Source of the DNA: Zhenhengia yiwuensis
GTDB lineage: Bacteria > Bacillota > Clostridia > Lachnospirales > Cellulosilyticaceae
Reading direction: 5' to 3'
NCBI RefSeq assembly: GCF_014384995.1
Contig: NZ_JACRSY010000018.1
Span: 21,799 to 85,798, forward strand
DNA length: 64,000 nt
Below, one piece after another: positions 1 through 8,150 of the stretch. The notes beneath the pieces were generated by a model that was not told the DNA's origin, ran no database searches, and saw only the letters and a list, made by a program, of their open reading frames with translations. Every line of letters starts with the position of its first letter. Positions within the stretch are counted from its first letter, which is position 1. Made by a program: the position numbers and the translations under genes.

Positions 1-276
1 ACCAAAGGTTGGCTTAACAACATAATGTAAACCACCTCCTTCTGTGAAAACAGGTATACCTACTAGTCCTACAAGTACATAAATAAGCTGTGAAAGTGCC
101 CCCACTTTGGAACCTAATAATACACCTGCTAATGCACAAAATAAAAATTGTAAAGTAAAAGGTACAAGTGGTGGTGGTAATGGAATTTTAATAAATGCTC
201 CTATGGCTGTTAATGCTGCAAATAATCCACATAATGTAATAGTCCTTGTCCGACTCATTGATTTTGTATTTATCAT
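1..276 (-). CDS. bioY: Biotin transporter BioY (S component), 3' part outside the window
   Basis: Reading leftward from an ATG at 276, the frame stays open to the window edge, giving about 92 residues of a hydrophobic protein. It contains the BioY-like stretch IKIPLPPPLVPFTLQ near residues 33-47, then a glycine-rich second membrane segment. BioY is the substrate-binding S component of ECF biotin transporters and works in the membrane with or without the shared ECF module. The start is preceded by a good Shine-Dalgarno site (aaggaggt at 284-291 on the minus strand). The carboxyl half lies beyond base 1. A biotin need fits the biotin-dependent decarboxylase encoded at 31.9-35.2 kb. Family call is firm; whether the gene is intact cannot be seen. 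Confidence 0.85.
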   Translation of the reverse strand, partial: MINTKSMSRTRTITLCGLFAALTAIGAFIKIPLPPPLVPFTLQFLFCALAGVLLGSKVGALSQLIYVLVGLVGIPVFTEGGGLHYVVKPTFG

Positions 277-313
277 AATTTTCTACCTCCTTATTTAAAA
301 ATAAGTTACCATA

Positions 314-360
314 CAAAAAAATATAAGTCAACTTTTATTTTTATAAAAGTTGACTTATAT
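314..360 (-). terminator. Intrinsic terminator after the 376-2456 two-component operon
   Basis: A perfect 17-bp inverted repeat (321-337 with 344-360, 6-nt loop) is followed on the minus strand by seven T residues (316-322 read in reverse). It sits just after the histidine kinase stop and before bioY, so it separates the two units. A long perfect dyad could also bind a repressor such as BirA, but the T-run favours a terminator. Confidence 0.8.
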
Positions 361-375
361 TTTTAATCTATACCT

Positions 376-1809
376 TTATTTAATCTGCAAGTTCGTAATT
401 TTTACACCTGCACCACCATAAGCTGTATTATAAAGCTTTACTTCCGCGCCCATTTTTTTAGCAATCATTTGTACTGCATATAATCCTATACCAGCATGCT
501 CCTTATTATTTCGCGATGTATCTTCTTGATAGAATAAACTTAGTCCATGTAATAATGTTTCCTCAGTAAAGCCACATCCACTGTCTTCTACTATAACGTC
601 TACTCCCTTATCTCCCTCTACTATAGCAGTACTTATACTTCCTCCTACGGGTGTAAACCTTATGCTATTACTTATAAGGTTATCCATCATTTCTCTAAAA
701 GCATGTCTGTCTAATGTATAACTTACTTTATTAAGTTTAAGATTCCACTCTAAATCTAATTTCTTTTCTCCTAATAAGAGTTTATAATCTTTTACCATCT
801 TACTCAGCTCTTCTTGGAAATCTATTACTTCAGGTCTCATCTTATACTCTAATTGATGTAAATGATTAATTTCATGAATATCTTCTACTAACTTCATGAG
901 CCGATCTATATTATGATCTATAGCCTCTATCTTCTTAATAACAATTTCATCTTGAACTGTATCCATAAGCATTTCTGTATAACCTTTTATAATGGTAACA
1001 GGGGTTCTCAAATCATGTGAGAGGGAACTGATTAGATTTTTACGTTCTTCTTCTTGCTTCCAGCTCACTTCTAAAGCTTCTTTAAGCGCTAAACGCATAG
1101 TTTCAAAACTACGTGTTAACTCACCTAGTTCATCATTACTGTCTGAATTTAAGCTAACATCTAGGTTATGTTCTTCTATTGCTTTAATGCCTTTACTAAG
1201 TTCCTGTAAGGGCCCCTCAATGGTCCGTAAGAACTTAGAAGCATAGATAAGGGTAAAAAATACTAAGTACACAAAAGGGGCAACGACTAAAATAAGATTC
1301 ATATTTTGAGCAATCCAGTTAAGAGCCTTGCCCTCTGCACTATTAGACATGGTATAGGCGACTACCATACTTCCTTTTAGCCTTCCTGCTTCTACAATTG
1401 GAAAATATCTTATTACCTTAGGCCTTAGTATACCTATTACCTGTTTTTGCTCACTTAGTAGCCGCTTAGTATCCCACTCCATAATAGGAAGTTGTCTGTA
1501 TAAATCATGGGCATAAATACGCTCTCCCTGTTCATCCCTTACCTCATATGCTAGAGCATCTCCTTCTACAGCATTCTTCATCTCTTGTTCAAATCCCACA
1601 TTCAGTATTTCTCCCTTATACTCTAATATAGCATTTCTAATAAGCGGAATCTGTTTGTCATAATAATCGGCACCTCTTATAAGTCCCATATTAATCAAGC
1701 TGAACATACCCAAAAGGCTTAACCCACAAGCTACACCTGTCCACAGTAGCACTTTAAAAAGATAAGTAATAAACCTTGCCTTTATTCCCATCTGTATCCT
1801 ATCCCCCAT
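376..1809 (-). CDS. Sensor histidine kinase, HAMP-HisKA-HATPase
   Basis: This is a membrane sensor kinase that would phosphorylate the response regulator encoded just upstream. The order is: first membrane segment about residues 14-38, an extracellular sensor region to about 165, second membrane segment 168-192, HAMP about 193-245, HisKA with the phospho-acceptor His265 in SLSHDLRTP, then HATPase with N box (NLISNSIRF), G1 (DSGCGF) and G2 (GIGLYAV). The first ATG overlaps the regulator by 28 nt. The second ATG at 1791 (MGIKARF) has a better GGGGGAT ribosome site about 10 nt ahead and overlaps by only 10 nt, so it is the likelier start. The stimulus is unknown. Together with its regulator it resembles cell-envelope or antibiotic-sensing pairs of Firmicutes, but nothing here proves that. 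Confidence 0.9.
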   Translation of the reverse strand: MGDRIQMGIKARFITYLFKVLLWTGVACGLSLLGMFSLINMGLIRGADYYDKQIPLIRNAILEYKGEILNVGFEQEMKNAVEGDALAYEVRDEQGERIYAHDLYRQLPIMEWDTKRLLSEQKQVIGILRPKVIRYFPIVEAGRLKGSMVVAYTMSNSAEGKALNWIAQNMNLILVVAPFVYLVFFTLIYASKFLRTIEGPLQELSKGIKAIEEHNLDVSLNSDSNDELGELTRSFETMRLALKEALEVSWKQEEERKNLISSLSHDLRTPVTIIKGYTEMLMDTVQDEIVIKKIEAIDHNIDRLMKLVEDIHEINHLHQLEYKMRPEVIDFQEELSKMVKDYKLLLGEKKLDLEWNLKLNKVSYTLDRHAFREMMDNLISNSIRFTPVGGSISTAIVEGDKGVDVIVEDSGCGFTEETLLHGLSLFYQEDTSRNNKEHAGIGLYAVQMIAKKMGAEVKLYNTAYGGAGVKITNLQIK

Positions 1810-2456
1810 ACTGTCTTAATGTACTCTTCAGTCTCTCCCGCTTCTTGCATCTTCTTCCTTATATTTTTAATATGCTCTGTAATGGTACGACTCTCCCCTT
1901 CTACGTCATATCCCCATAGCCGTTCATACATCTGCTCTTTAGAAAAAGTCTGCCCCTTATTCATAGCCAAAAAGCTTATAAGTTCAAATTCCTTCTTTGT
2001 AACATGAATATCCTGCCCCTTTATACTTACAGATTCACTCTTCAAATCAATCATACAGTTTTTATGATAAAGTATACTCTTTTTGCTGTCTGTACGCCTT
2101 TCTTCTCTTCTTAAATGGGAATCTATTCGTGCCTTTAATTCTTTCAATCTAAAGGGTTTAATTAGGTAGTCATCTCCACCTAACTCTAGCCCTCTTATAA
2201 TATCTTGCTGGCCTACTTTAGCAGTTAGAAAAAGAATTGGACACTGCACTTTATCCCGTATTTGCAGACATAACTCATAGCCACTTACATCAGGCATCAT
2301 CACATCTAGTAAAATAAGGTCTAGGTGCACATTCAGTTTCTCAATAGCTTCTGTAGCGTGATGGGCTGTATAAACTAAATAGCTCTGTCCTTCTAAATAG
2401 TCTTTCAGCATATCCGTTATTTCTTTTTCATCATCTACTACTAAAATGTTATACAT
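1782..2456 (-). CDS. OmpR/PhoB-family response regulator
   Basis: A 224-residue DNA-binding response regulator. The receiver domain (residues 1-115) has the acidic pair VVDDE near residue 8, phospho-acceptor Asp51 in LLDVMMPD, and the Lys of LIKPF near 100. The carboxyl half is a winged-helix Trans_reg_C domain ending in the typical VWGIGYRWE. It is the first gene of a two-gene operon with the overlapping histidine kinase, a layout that implies translational coupling. Its own ribosome site is the ggaggccc at 2459-2466. Its targets are not evident; the TraX-like gene upstream at 2475 runs the same way with an 18-nt gap and could be part of the same transcript. Confidence 0.92.
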   Translation of the reverse strand: MYNILVVDDEKEITDMLKDYLEGQSYLVYTAHHATEAIEKLNVHLDLILLDVMMPDVSGYELCLQIRDKVQCPILFLTAKVGQQDIIRGLELGGDDYLIKPFRLKELKARIDSHLRREERRTDSKKSILYHKNCMIDLKSESVSIKGQDIHVTKKEFELISFLAMNKGQTFSKEQMYERLWGYDVEGESRTITEHIKNIRKKMQEAGETEEYIKTVWGIGYRWE

Positions 2457-2474
2457 AAGGGCCTCCTTTATCTT

Positions 2475-3224
2475 CTACATCAATCCTACTTTAATGATAT
2501 AAATGATAATCAAATGAAGTGGATAAAAAGCATAGAATAAAATTTTTAAGTTCTTTCCTTTCTCTCCATTATAAAATCTTATAAGAATAAGGGCTAGTAA
2601 GCTACACATATTCTGAGCAAAATCAAATAGGATAGGTCCATAATAGTTTGGTCCTGTAATAACTTCTATAATTTCACTTGCTGTCATAATACCCATAGCC
2701 CATGTTCCTACAATAGCATAAATCTGATACATAGAATGATAAATGACAGTAAGTATACTCACACTTATAGCCATCTTCTTAAATTCATTGTGATATTTAT
2801 AGAAGAAGAATATCATAAGTACACCATAAATATCTCCATCTGTCATAAAAAGTACACCGCAAAGTGCTCCCAATATTACAATTATACATTTTCCTTTGAA
2901 GTGAGCCTTATCATAAAGCCAAATGGTTACAAGCCCTATAACCAGATTAAATAGAGTATTGAGCCCACTAAAACCTTCACCAAAGGCTAACCTAAATGTC
3001 ATTACAAATGGTATTTGTGAAATAAGTGCAATACCTAATAAACGAAGCAAATAGTTACGTCTACTATGCGTTTTAAGAAACCCCTCTGTTATAAAGTAAC
3101 AAAAGATAGGAAATGTAATACGTCCTATAAAATGAAAAAGTGCTATATCCGGAAATAGTACCCAGCCTATATGGTCTAATACCATCCCTATAATCCCAAT
3201 AAGTTTTAATACATTTGCATTCAT
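2475..3224 (-). CDS. TraX-family integral membrane protein
   Basis: A 249-residue, very hydrophobic protein with roughly seven or eight membrane segments. The opening LKLIGIIGMVLDHIGWVLFP, then FHFIGRITFPIFCYFITEGF, match the TraX family, named for the enzyme that N-acetylates F-pilin. In Firmicutes the family is chromosomal and is thought to be an acyltransferase-like membrane protein of unknown substrate. There is no conjugation gene in this window, so a role in pilin modification is unlikely. It precedes the two-component pair with an 18-nt gap and may be co-transcribed with it. Family assignment is good; function is open. Confidence 0.75.
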   Translation of the reverse strand: MNANVLKLIGIIGMVLDHIGWVLFPDIALFHFIGRITFPIFCYFITEGFLKTHSRRNYLLRLLGIALISQIPFVMTFRLAFGEGFSGLNTLFNLVIGLVTIWLYDKAHFKGKCIIVILGALCGVLFMTDGDIYGVLMIFFFYKYHNEFKKMAISVSILTVIYHSMYQIYAIVGTWAMGIMTASEIIEVITGPNYYGPILFDFAQNMCSLLALILIRFYNGEKGKNLKILFYAFYPLHLIIIYIIKVGLM

Positions 3225-3362
3225 TCATGCTTACCTCTTTTCTTTTTAATCTAAAAAGATTTTAAAAGGTAATTATCAAAAATTTATCAAGAAAATTTGT
3301 CTATTTTATATTATAATTTAATTTATATTTCTTTATTTTATATATAATAAAAGGAGTTTTTC

Positions 3363-5024
3363 ATGACAACAAATATTTTTGTAAGCACCAATCCAAACAA
3401 ACTTCACTCACCAGACCTTGCTGGAAATCCTGAGCATATGGGAAATCTACAAGGATGTCGTATTCCTTCTCTTCTTATGGCTCATTCTCATGATGAATCT
3501 ACACCTCATACGCTTCTTGCTATTGCTGATATTGGTAATGATAGCGCTGACTGGGGGAAAGTAGATATTGGCCTAAGACGTAGCTTTGATAACGGTAAAA
3601 CTTGGACAAGTCCTGTACAAACCATTTTGTCTTTACCTGCCCATCATGCTCCCCAAGAATTTCATGACTGGCATTCTGCTTTTTATATTGATGCTGTTAC
3701 CACGCAGGCTAAAAATGGAGAGCTTGTTATGCTTGTTGATATGTGGCCAGAATGCAAAGGGTTACATGCATCCTCTTATTTAGAGGAAGGCACAGGCTAT
3801 AAGTTAATTGATGGCACTTACTATCAAGTACTTTATTCTGGAGACTCTAAAGTAACAGATGAGTCTATAGAATCTTTTGGCGATGCCTATACCATTCGTG
3901 AGGATGGATGGATTTATGATGCAAAAAACCAGAAAACTCGTTACTACATACCTCAGCATCATCATGCTGACCATCGCTATATCACTATGGGAGATATGTA
4001 CTATGCAGTAGGAGAAGGTGACTATATCCATAAATGTCCACCGTTAGTTCCACTAGACCCTTCTTCAGATCCTACAACTCCTCATGATATTTATGTAGGC
4101 AATATTTATTTAAACTACCATAAACCTCATTTTGACCCAGAGCATCCTGTTTTTGTTCAAAAACGTCATATCACTGTGCCTGATTCTCTTTATGAGACTT
4201 ATGAAACAGACCCAGCTCCACTTAGAGCCGCTGTAACCTCTTACCTTTGGGTAACCCGTAGTACTGATTTAGGTGCTACCTGGTCACAACCTTATGATAT
4301 TACCCCACAAGTTAAAGTCGATTCGGATGGTGCTTTTTTAGGTACAGGCCCTGGTACTGGCCTTACCCTTAAGCATCAATCTAATCCAACTAGAAATGGC
4401 AGAATCATTATGCCTGTTTATGCACTCGATAAGGCTGCAGCTATTTATAGTGATGATAACGGCTATACTTGGCATAGATCGGATACCAATGGCAACAGAT
4501 ATATGAATAATATTGATGAATGCCAACTCATTGAGCTGTTGAATGGAGACATTATTTCATTTGGTAGACAGTATACAAAAGGTAAAACACCTATTTCTAT
4601 TAGCCATGATGGCGGAGAAACTTGGAGTGAGCAACAAACCACAGACCTTATCTCTGTTCGCTGCCAAAAGTCAGTCATTACTTATCCAGTAGATACCTTC
4701 CCTTATCCGGAGCAAATGCAACAAGGGAAACAATATGTACTTTCCTCCCATCCAACAGGTAATGCCCCTCTTGATGCCTCTAGAACGAATGGTGTAATCT
4801 CCTTAGGAGAAGTACAAGAAGATGGCACTATACACTGGATTAGAGAACGCTCTCTTAACTTCTCTCCTAACCCTTATGAAAATGTTAAAGGGTATGAAAG
4901 ATTCTTTGGCTACTCTAGCCTAGCTGTTCTAGAAAATGGTCATATTGGCATCCTCTATGAGCCACAACCTAATAATTGTATTGTCTTTACTTCTTTTGAT
5001 CTAAATTGGCTATTTGAAGCATAA
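3363..5024 (+). CDS. Sialidase-like exo-glycosidase (GH33-type), no signal peptide
   Basis: A 553-residue six-bladed propeller sialidase-like enzyme expected to release terminal sialic acid or a related sugar. It has a RIP motif (GCRIPSLL near residue 33) and four Asp-boxes of the SxDxGxTW type: SFDNGKTW, STDLGATW, SDDNGYTW and SHDGGETW. There is an Arg-rich LRRSF segment just before the first Asp-box. No signal peptide, lectin module or sorting signal is present, unlike most bacterial GH33 enzymes, so it is probably cytoplasmic and acts on imported oligosaccharides. The gene stands alone with its own ribosome site (aaaggag about 8 nt before ATG) and no nan genes nearby. Catalytic Tyr and Glu residues cannot be fixed without an alignment; a broader BNR hydrolase role remains possible. 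Confidence 0.78.
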   Translation: MTTNIFVSTNPNKLHSPDLAGNPEHMGNLQGCRIPSLLMAHSHDESTPHTLLAIADIGNDSADWGKVDIGLRRSFDNGKTWTSPVQTILSLPAHHAPQEFHDWHSAFYIDAVTTQAKNGELVMLVDMWPECKGLHASSYLEEGTGYKLIDGTYYQVLYSGDSKVTDESIESFGDAYTIREDGWIYDAKNQKTRYYIPQHHHADHRYITMGDMYYAVGEGDYIHKCPPLVPLDPSSDPTTPHDIYVGNIYLNYHKPHFDPEHPVFVQKRHITVPDSLYETYETDPAPLRAAVTSYLWVTRSTDLGATWSQPYDITPQVKVDSDGAFLGTGPGTGLTLKHQSNPTRNGRIIMPVYALDKAAAIYSDDNGYTWHRSDTNGNRYMNNIDECQLIELLNGDIISFGRQYTKGKTPISISHDGGETWSEQQTTDLISVRCQKSVITYPVDTFPYPEQMQQGKQYVLSSHPTGNAPLDASRTNGVISLGEVQEDGTIHWIRERSLNFSPNPYENVKGYERFFGYSSLAVLENGHIGILYEPQPNNCIVFTSFDLNWLFEA

Positions 5025-5027
5025 TTA

Positions 5028-5087
5028 AAAAGCCAACCTAAAACTATTCCCATCCTTAATGGAAGGTATCATTTTAGGTTGGCTTTG
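5028..5087. terminator. Shared terminator between convergent genes
   Basis: An inverted repeat of about 15 bp (5029-5043 with 5072-5086, core aaagccaacctaaaa) lies between the sialidase (+) and the 5094-5669 gene (-). On the minus strand it ends in a TTTTTAATT tract, on the plus strand in a weaker one. A small secondary dyad lies in the loop. Confidence 0.75.
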
Positions 5088-5093
5088 GTTACT

Positions 5094-5669
5094 TTATAAA
5101 TGTCTTCTCCACCACCAATAGGCTATGAAGATTGCAATAATGATAATAAATGTAATAAGTATAGCTGGTGAACCATGTCTTATAGCAGGCATTCCATAAT
5201 ACCAACTATTAAAGAATCCCCCTGTAAAGAATGGGTTAGGTCTATACGTATTCCCTGATTGTGTGTATGTGTTATCCTGCGGTTTAGAAGTACTAAAAGA
5301 TCCTGAGTTCACCTTATTTGAATTTGAAGATTTTGACTCAGTACTTTCTGTTTTACTACTAAAAGATCCTGAGTTTACCTTGTTTGAATTCTTATTAGAA
5401 ACAACCCCACTATCTTTTATCGTGCTAGATTTTGGCGCAGTACTTGACTTAGATGAGGACTTCGTTGAAAAAGAACCTGAGCTTACTTTATTTGAACTAC
5501 GTTTAGTTGTTGAAGATCTTGTAGAAGATGACTTGCTTCTAGATGATCTAGTAGAACCGGATTTCGGTTTTGCTTGGACCGTATACACTTGACCCAGCCC
5601 TACGTTAATAATAATACAGCTTATAAAAACCCAAAGAAATCTTTTTAAAAATATCCTTTTTTTATTCAT
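5094..5669 (-). CDS. Ser/Lys-rich exported protein with carboxyl-terminal membrane anchor
   Basis: Not a recognised family. The protein (191 residues from ATG 5669; an upstream in-frame TTG is a weaker start) has a basic, hydrophobic amino terminus like a signal peptide ending near AKPKSGS. A low-complexity Ser/Thr/Lys/Asn region follows, holding three near-repeats of the form NKV(S/N)SGSFS. Next come an aromatic patch (FFTGGFFNSWYYGMP) and a strongly hydrophobic helix ending YWWWRRHL. The predicted product is therefore anchored at both ends or tail-anchored, with a flexible extracytoplasmic linker. It overlaps the preceding gene by 8 nt and is the last gene of the PspA cluster, so a role in membrane-stress defence is an inference from position only. 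Confidence 0.7.
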   Translation of the reverse strand: MNKKRIFLKRFLWVFISCIIINVGLGQVYTVQAKPKSGSTRSSRSKSSSTRSSTTKRSSNKVSSGSFSTKSSSKSSTAPKSSTIKDSGVVSNKNSNKVNSGSFSSKTESTESKSSNSNKVNSGSFSTSKPQDNTYTQSGNTYRPNPFFTGGFFNSWYYGMPAIRHGSPAILITFIIIIAIFIAYWWWRRHL

Positions 5670-6324
5670 AGCAATCAAATCCTACAAAAATATCATAAAC
5701 TTTATCTAACAACTCTTCATCAATGGATAAATAGTCTACTGACCCATTTGTGTATTTACAATATTCTAGAATATGTTGATTTTCCTTATTATTTCGTTCT
5801 ACTAAATAAATGTAGTGCTTATTAGAAAAGTCATCTGTTAATAATCCTACTACTTCAAAATGGACATCTCTGTGTTCATCATTTGAGTAAAGTGTAATAG
5901 GTGCCATTCCAGTTGTTACATAGTAGCGCTCTTTATCACAACCTACTACTTTTGAGTTGTAACTACAATAATGACAAGATTTGAATTTACATTCATTCAC
6001 ACAAGACCCACATTTACAAGTATGACAAAGTTTAAGCTTATTTAAATCATCTATAATACCAGACTTAAACTTTAAAGCATCCTTTTTATACTGCTCATCA
6101 CTTTTTAAGAAGTCTAAAGGTCCCTTACCATCTGCTAGACGGTCTGCTTCATCTAACTTCTCAAGGTAGTCTTTAATAAGATGAACTTTTCGCTTAAAAA
6201 AACGTTTGTCTACTTCCTCTTGTGATAAAAAATTTTCTATCTCTTCTATATTCATAATTAAATCAATATATGCCTGACTATATGCCGCACGCTCAGCATC
6301 TGTAAAATCTTTAATTTTATTCAT
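5662..6324 (-). CDS. Cys-rich protein with DUF1292-like carboxyl domain
   Basis: A 220-residue soluble protein of unknown function. Residues 1-95 are helical and charged. Near residues 99-130 there is a dense cluster of eight cysteines (CHTCKCGSC, then NEC, KSCHYC and GC) that could bind zinc or an Fe-S cluster. The last 80 residues (HFEVVGLLTDD ... DKVYDIF) resemble the short DUF1292/YrzB fold of Firmicutes; this is a by-eye match. It lies between pspA (23-nt gap) and the exported Ser-rich gene (8-nt overlap) on one strand, so the three are probably one operon. No enzymatic motif was seen. Confidence 0.65.
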   Translation of the reverse strand: MNKIKDFTDAERAAYSQAYIDLIMNIEEIENFLSQEEVDKRFFKRKVHLIKDYLEKLDEADRLADGKGPLDFLKSDEQYKKDALKFKSGIIDDLNKLKLCHTCKCGSCVNECKFKSCHYCSYNSKVVGCDKERYYVTTGMAPITLYSNDEHRDVHFEVVGLLTDDFSNKHYIYLVERNNKENQHILEYCKYTNGSVDYLSIDEELLDKVYDIFVGFDCYE

Positions 6325-6347
6325 CTGCTAAATCCCCTTTAATTAGG

Positions 6348-6998
6348 TTATCTATATTTATTAAGTTCGTCTTGAATAGAGGCATCTTTATTATCTGATA
6401 AGTATTCACTTAGTTCTGCATCTACATCAGGGCGTTTAAATTCTTCCAGACCTTGAGCATAGCTTTCAGCTTCCATTACTTTTTGCTCAATATCCGATAA
6501 AGAAATGTGACTTTCTTTGTTCACTTCAGTTAAAATTTCATTCACTTTACTTTGTGCCTTAGCTGTAGCGTATCTGGCAGATAACTCTGATTTCTTAGTC
6601 TTAAGTTCTTTAACTTCTTTTTCAAGTGCTGCTACATTAGTCTTTACTTTATCTGCTGTTGTCTGTAAAGTTTTAATAGTTGTCTCTAAACTTGCTACTT
6701 CTTGATCAAATTCTTTTTTCTTTAATAAGAAAGTTGTAGCTTTTTCTTCATCTCCTGCCGCAAGTGCCTTGCGGATACCTTCTTCATATTGTTTAATTTT
6801 TTCTTGAATTGTCCTTACTTCAGTTTTCTTTTGAGAAATTGAACCAATGAAAGATGCACTTTCAAGTTTTGCTTTATTGATTGCCTCTTCACGTTTTCTA
6901 ATGGCTAAGTCAATTTGTTCAATAGGATCTTCTATTTTATCTAAAGCTTTATTGGCTTTACCACTAATAATGTTACCAAGTCTACTAAAAAAACTCAT
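6348..6998 (-). CDS. pspA: PspA/IM30 membrane-stress protein
   Basis: A 216-residue, almost entirely coiled-coil protein beginning MSFFSRLGNIISGKANKALD, which is the amphipathic amino-terminal helix of the PspA/IM30/Vipp1 family. These ESCRT-III-like proteins polymerise on the inner face of stressed membranes. The highly charged heptads run from about residue 25 to 160, and the last 50 residues form a shorter helix. It is the first gene of a three-gene set. No PspBC or LiaFSR partner is present here; the downstream genes are unfamiliar, so this looks like a lineage-specific PspA context. A ribosome site aaggagtg lies just before the ATG. Confidence 0.88.
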   Translation of the reverse strand: MSFFSRLGNIISGKANKALDKIEDPIEQIDLAIRKREEAINKAKLESASFIGSISQKKTEVRTIQEKIKQYEEGIRKALAAGDEEKATTFLLKKKEFDQEVASLETTIKTLQTTADKVKTNVAALEKEVKELKTKKSELSARYATAKAQSKVNEILTEVNKESHISLSDIEQKVMEAESYAQGLEEFKRPDVDAELSEYLSDNKDASIQDELNKYR

Positions 6999-7134
6999 AT
7001 CTATCCACTCCTTAATTTTGAACTCTAATTTTACCCTCAGTTTTTTAATATTCTGTAGATATATGAATATATACTACCATGTAATAACTGAGTATTCTAT
7101 AGTAAAACTATGAACAAATTTTAAAGAGTGTAAA

Positions 7135-7200
7135 AATAAAAGCCAATCTAATCCTTATTCATATTTTAAGCAGCTGATAAGTTTAGACCGGCTTTTATTA
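7135..7200 (-). terminator. Terminator after the DUF488 gene
   Basis: Inverted arms aataaaagcc (about 7134-7143) and ggcttttatt (7190-7199), extended by TCTAA/TTTAGA, form an interrupted hairpin between the DUF488 stop and pspA. The minus-strand exit is TTTTATTTTTA. Confidence 0.6.
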
Positions 7201-7211
7201 TATTTGTAAAC

Positions 7212-7868
7212 CTATCCGTTTGGATTAGGTTTAGGAAAATCATAATCATCCTTTAATACACGTTTGGCATTAACAATGAAAACTTCTTTACTACACCTTG
7301 CATAAGCTTCTTCTAATTTTTCTGCTTCTGTCTTAATAGGACCAAATAAGTCTATCTGGTCAACTGGCTCACAAAATTCTTCTTTCATACGCTGCTCCAT
7401 ATGAGCATGGGTTTCTAGCGTCCCATCATGCAAAATATGGCGTACTTCATAACCCATTTCAGCAAATTTTCTTGCTACAAGTGTACTTCTATGACAATCT
7501 GTTGGGTCCTTTTCTGCGCACATAAAAGCAATGGTATACCCTTTTTCTAGTCCATTTTCTATTCGCTTAATACCCTCTAAAAAAGCCTCTGTCTTAGCCA
7601 GTTTAGTAAAATCTAAGTAGCCTTCCTTTGTATTAAGTTCTATTTGATCTTTTATAATCCCAAAAGACTGATACATATGAATATAAGCTATGCCTCTTTG
7701 TTTTAAGTATAGCTGCAAAATTTCCTTATTAAATTGAGGATGAAAACCTGAATAGGCCATAGTCCTTACATCGACTACGCAGTTAATATTATATTTCAGT
7801 AAAAGTTCCAGGAAACTTTCCTGTGTGTGATGTGCATAGCCAATAGTGTAGAGAATACGATTAGTCAT
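7212..7868 (-). CDS. DUF488 family protein
   Basis: A 218-residue soluble protein with the family marks TIGYAHHTQESF at the amino end, VVDVRTMAYS near residue 33, and the Cys-containing MCAEKDPTDCHRS near 115-127. DUF488 proteins are widespread and uncharacterised; the conserved Cys/His motif and Arg residues suggest a nucleotide- or phosphate-binding enzyme, but no reaction is established. The gene is single, with a terminator behind it and the CsoR-type relic upstream. The carboxyl tail is slightly long for the family. Confidence 0.82.
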   Translation of the reverse strand: MTNRILYTIGYAHHTQESFLELLLKYNINCVVDVRTMAYSGFHPQFNKEILQLYLKQRGIAYIHMYQSFGIIKDQIELNTKEGYLDFTKLAKTEAFLEGIKRIENGLEKGYTIAFMCAEKDPTDCHRSTLVARKFAEMGYEVRHILHDGTLETHAHMEQRMKEEFCEPVDQIDLFGPIKTEAEKLEEAYARCSKEVFIVNAKRVLKDDYDFPKPNPNG

Positions 7869-7958
7869 AGGTTTTCTCCTTTCTTAATTTTTACTTCTAT
7901 TACTCCTGTAAATTGTAGTATGAGTCTGCATACTCTAGGCTATTCCTTTTATACTTTA

Positions 7959-8145
7959 TTATTTTATAAATTTATGGATAGCCTTAATCACCTTCATATC
8001 ATTATTTTCTACTGCATCCATTACGCAATGATGAATATGCTCTTGTAAAATAAGCTTCCCACATTATTAAGCGCTGATTTCACCACTGCAATTTGAGTTA
8101 AAATTTCCTATATAAAGGCCTTCTTCCCCCACTCTCTTATATGTA
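7959..8145 (-). pseudogene. Decayed CsoR/FrmR-family metal-sensing repressor
   Basis: Translated in pieces, the minus strand gives YKRVGEEGLYI, then after a frame change EILTQIAVVKSALNNVG, then after a second one KLILQEHIHHCVMDAVEN and KAIHKFIK with stop at 7959. This is the middle and end of a CsoR/RcnR/FrmR repressor, including the family's ILTQI...SALNNVGKLIL core and the HxxHC metal-ligand region. Both frame changes are single-base shifts (near 8121 and 8064). The amino-terminal third is missing because the methyltransferase stop lies at 8151. No ATG start or promoter remains. It is a relic of a copper- or formaldehyde-type sensor, and no partner transporter survives beside it. Confidence 0.72.
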
Positions 8146-8150
8146 AACAT

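Noticed and set aside
107..298. Rightward 63-residue frame at the left edge
   Set aside because: It is antisense to the clear BioY frame and has low-complexity Asn/Gly codons without a ribosome site.
321..360. Long dyad as a BirA operator for bioY
   Set aside because: The T-run on the minus strand and the position after the kinase stop fit a terminator better; the arm sequence is not the usual BirA site.
5263..5592. 109-residue rightward frame with Glu/Leu/Phe repeats
   Set aside because: It is the complement of the Ser/Lys repeat region of the exported protein; the repeats are a shadow.
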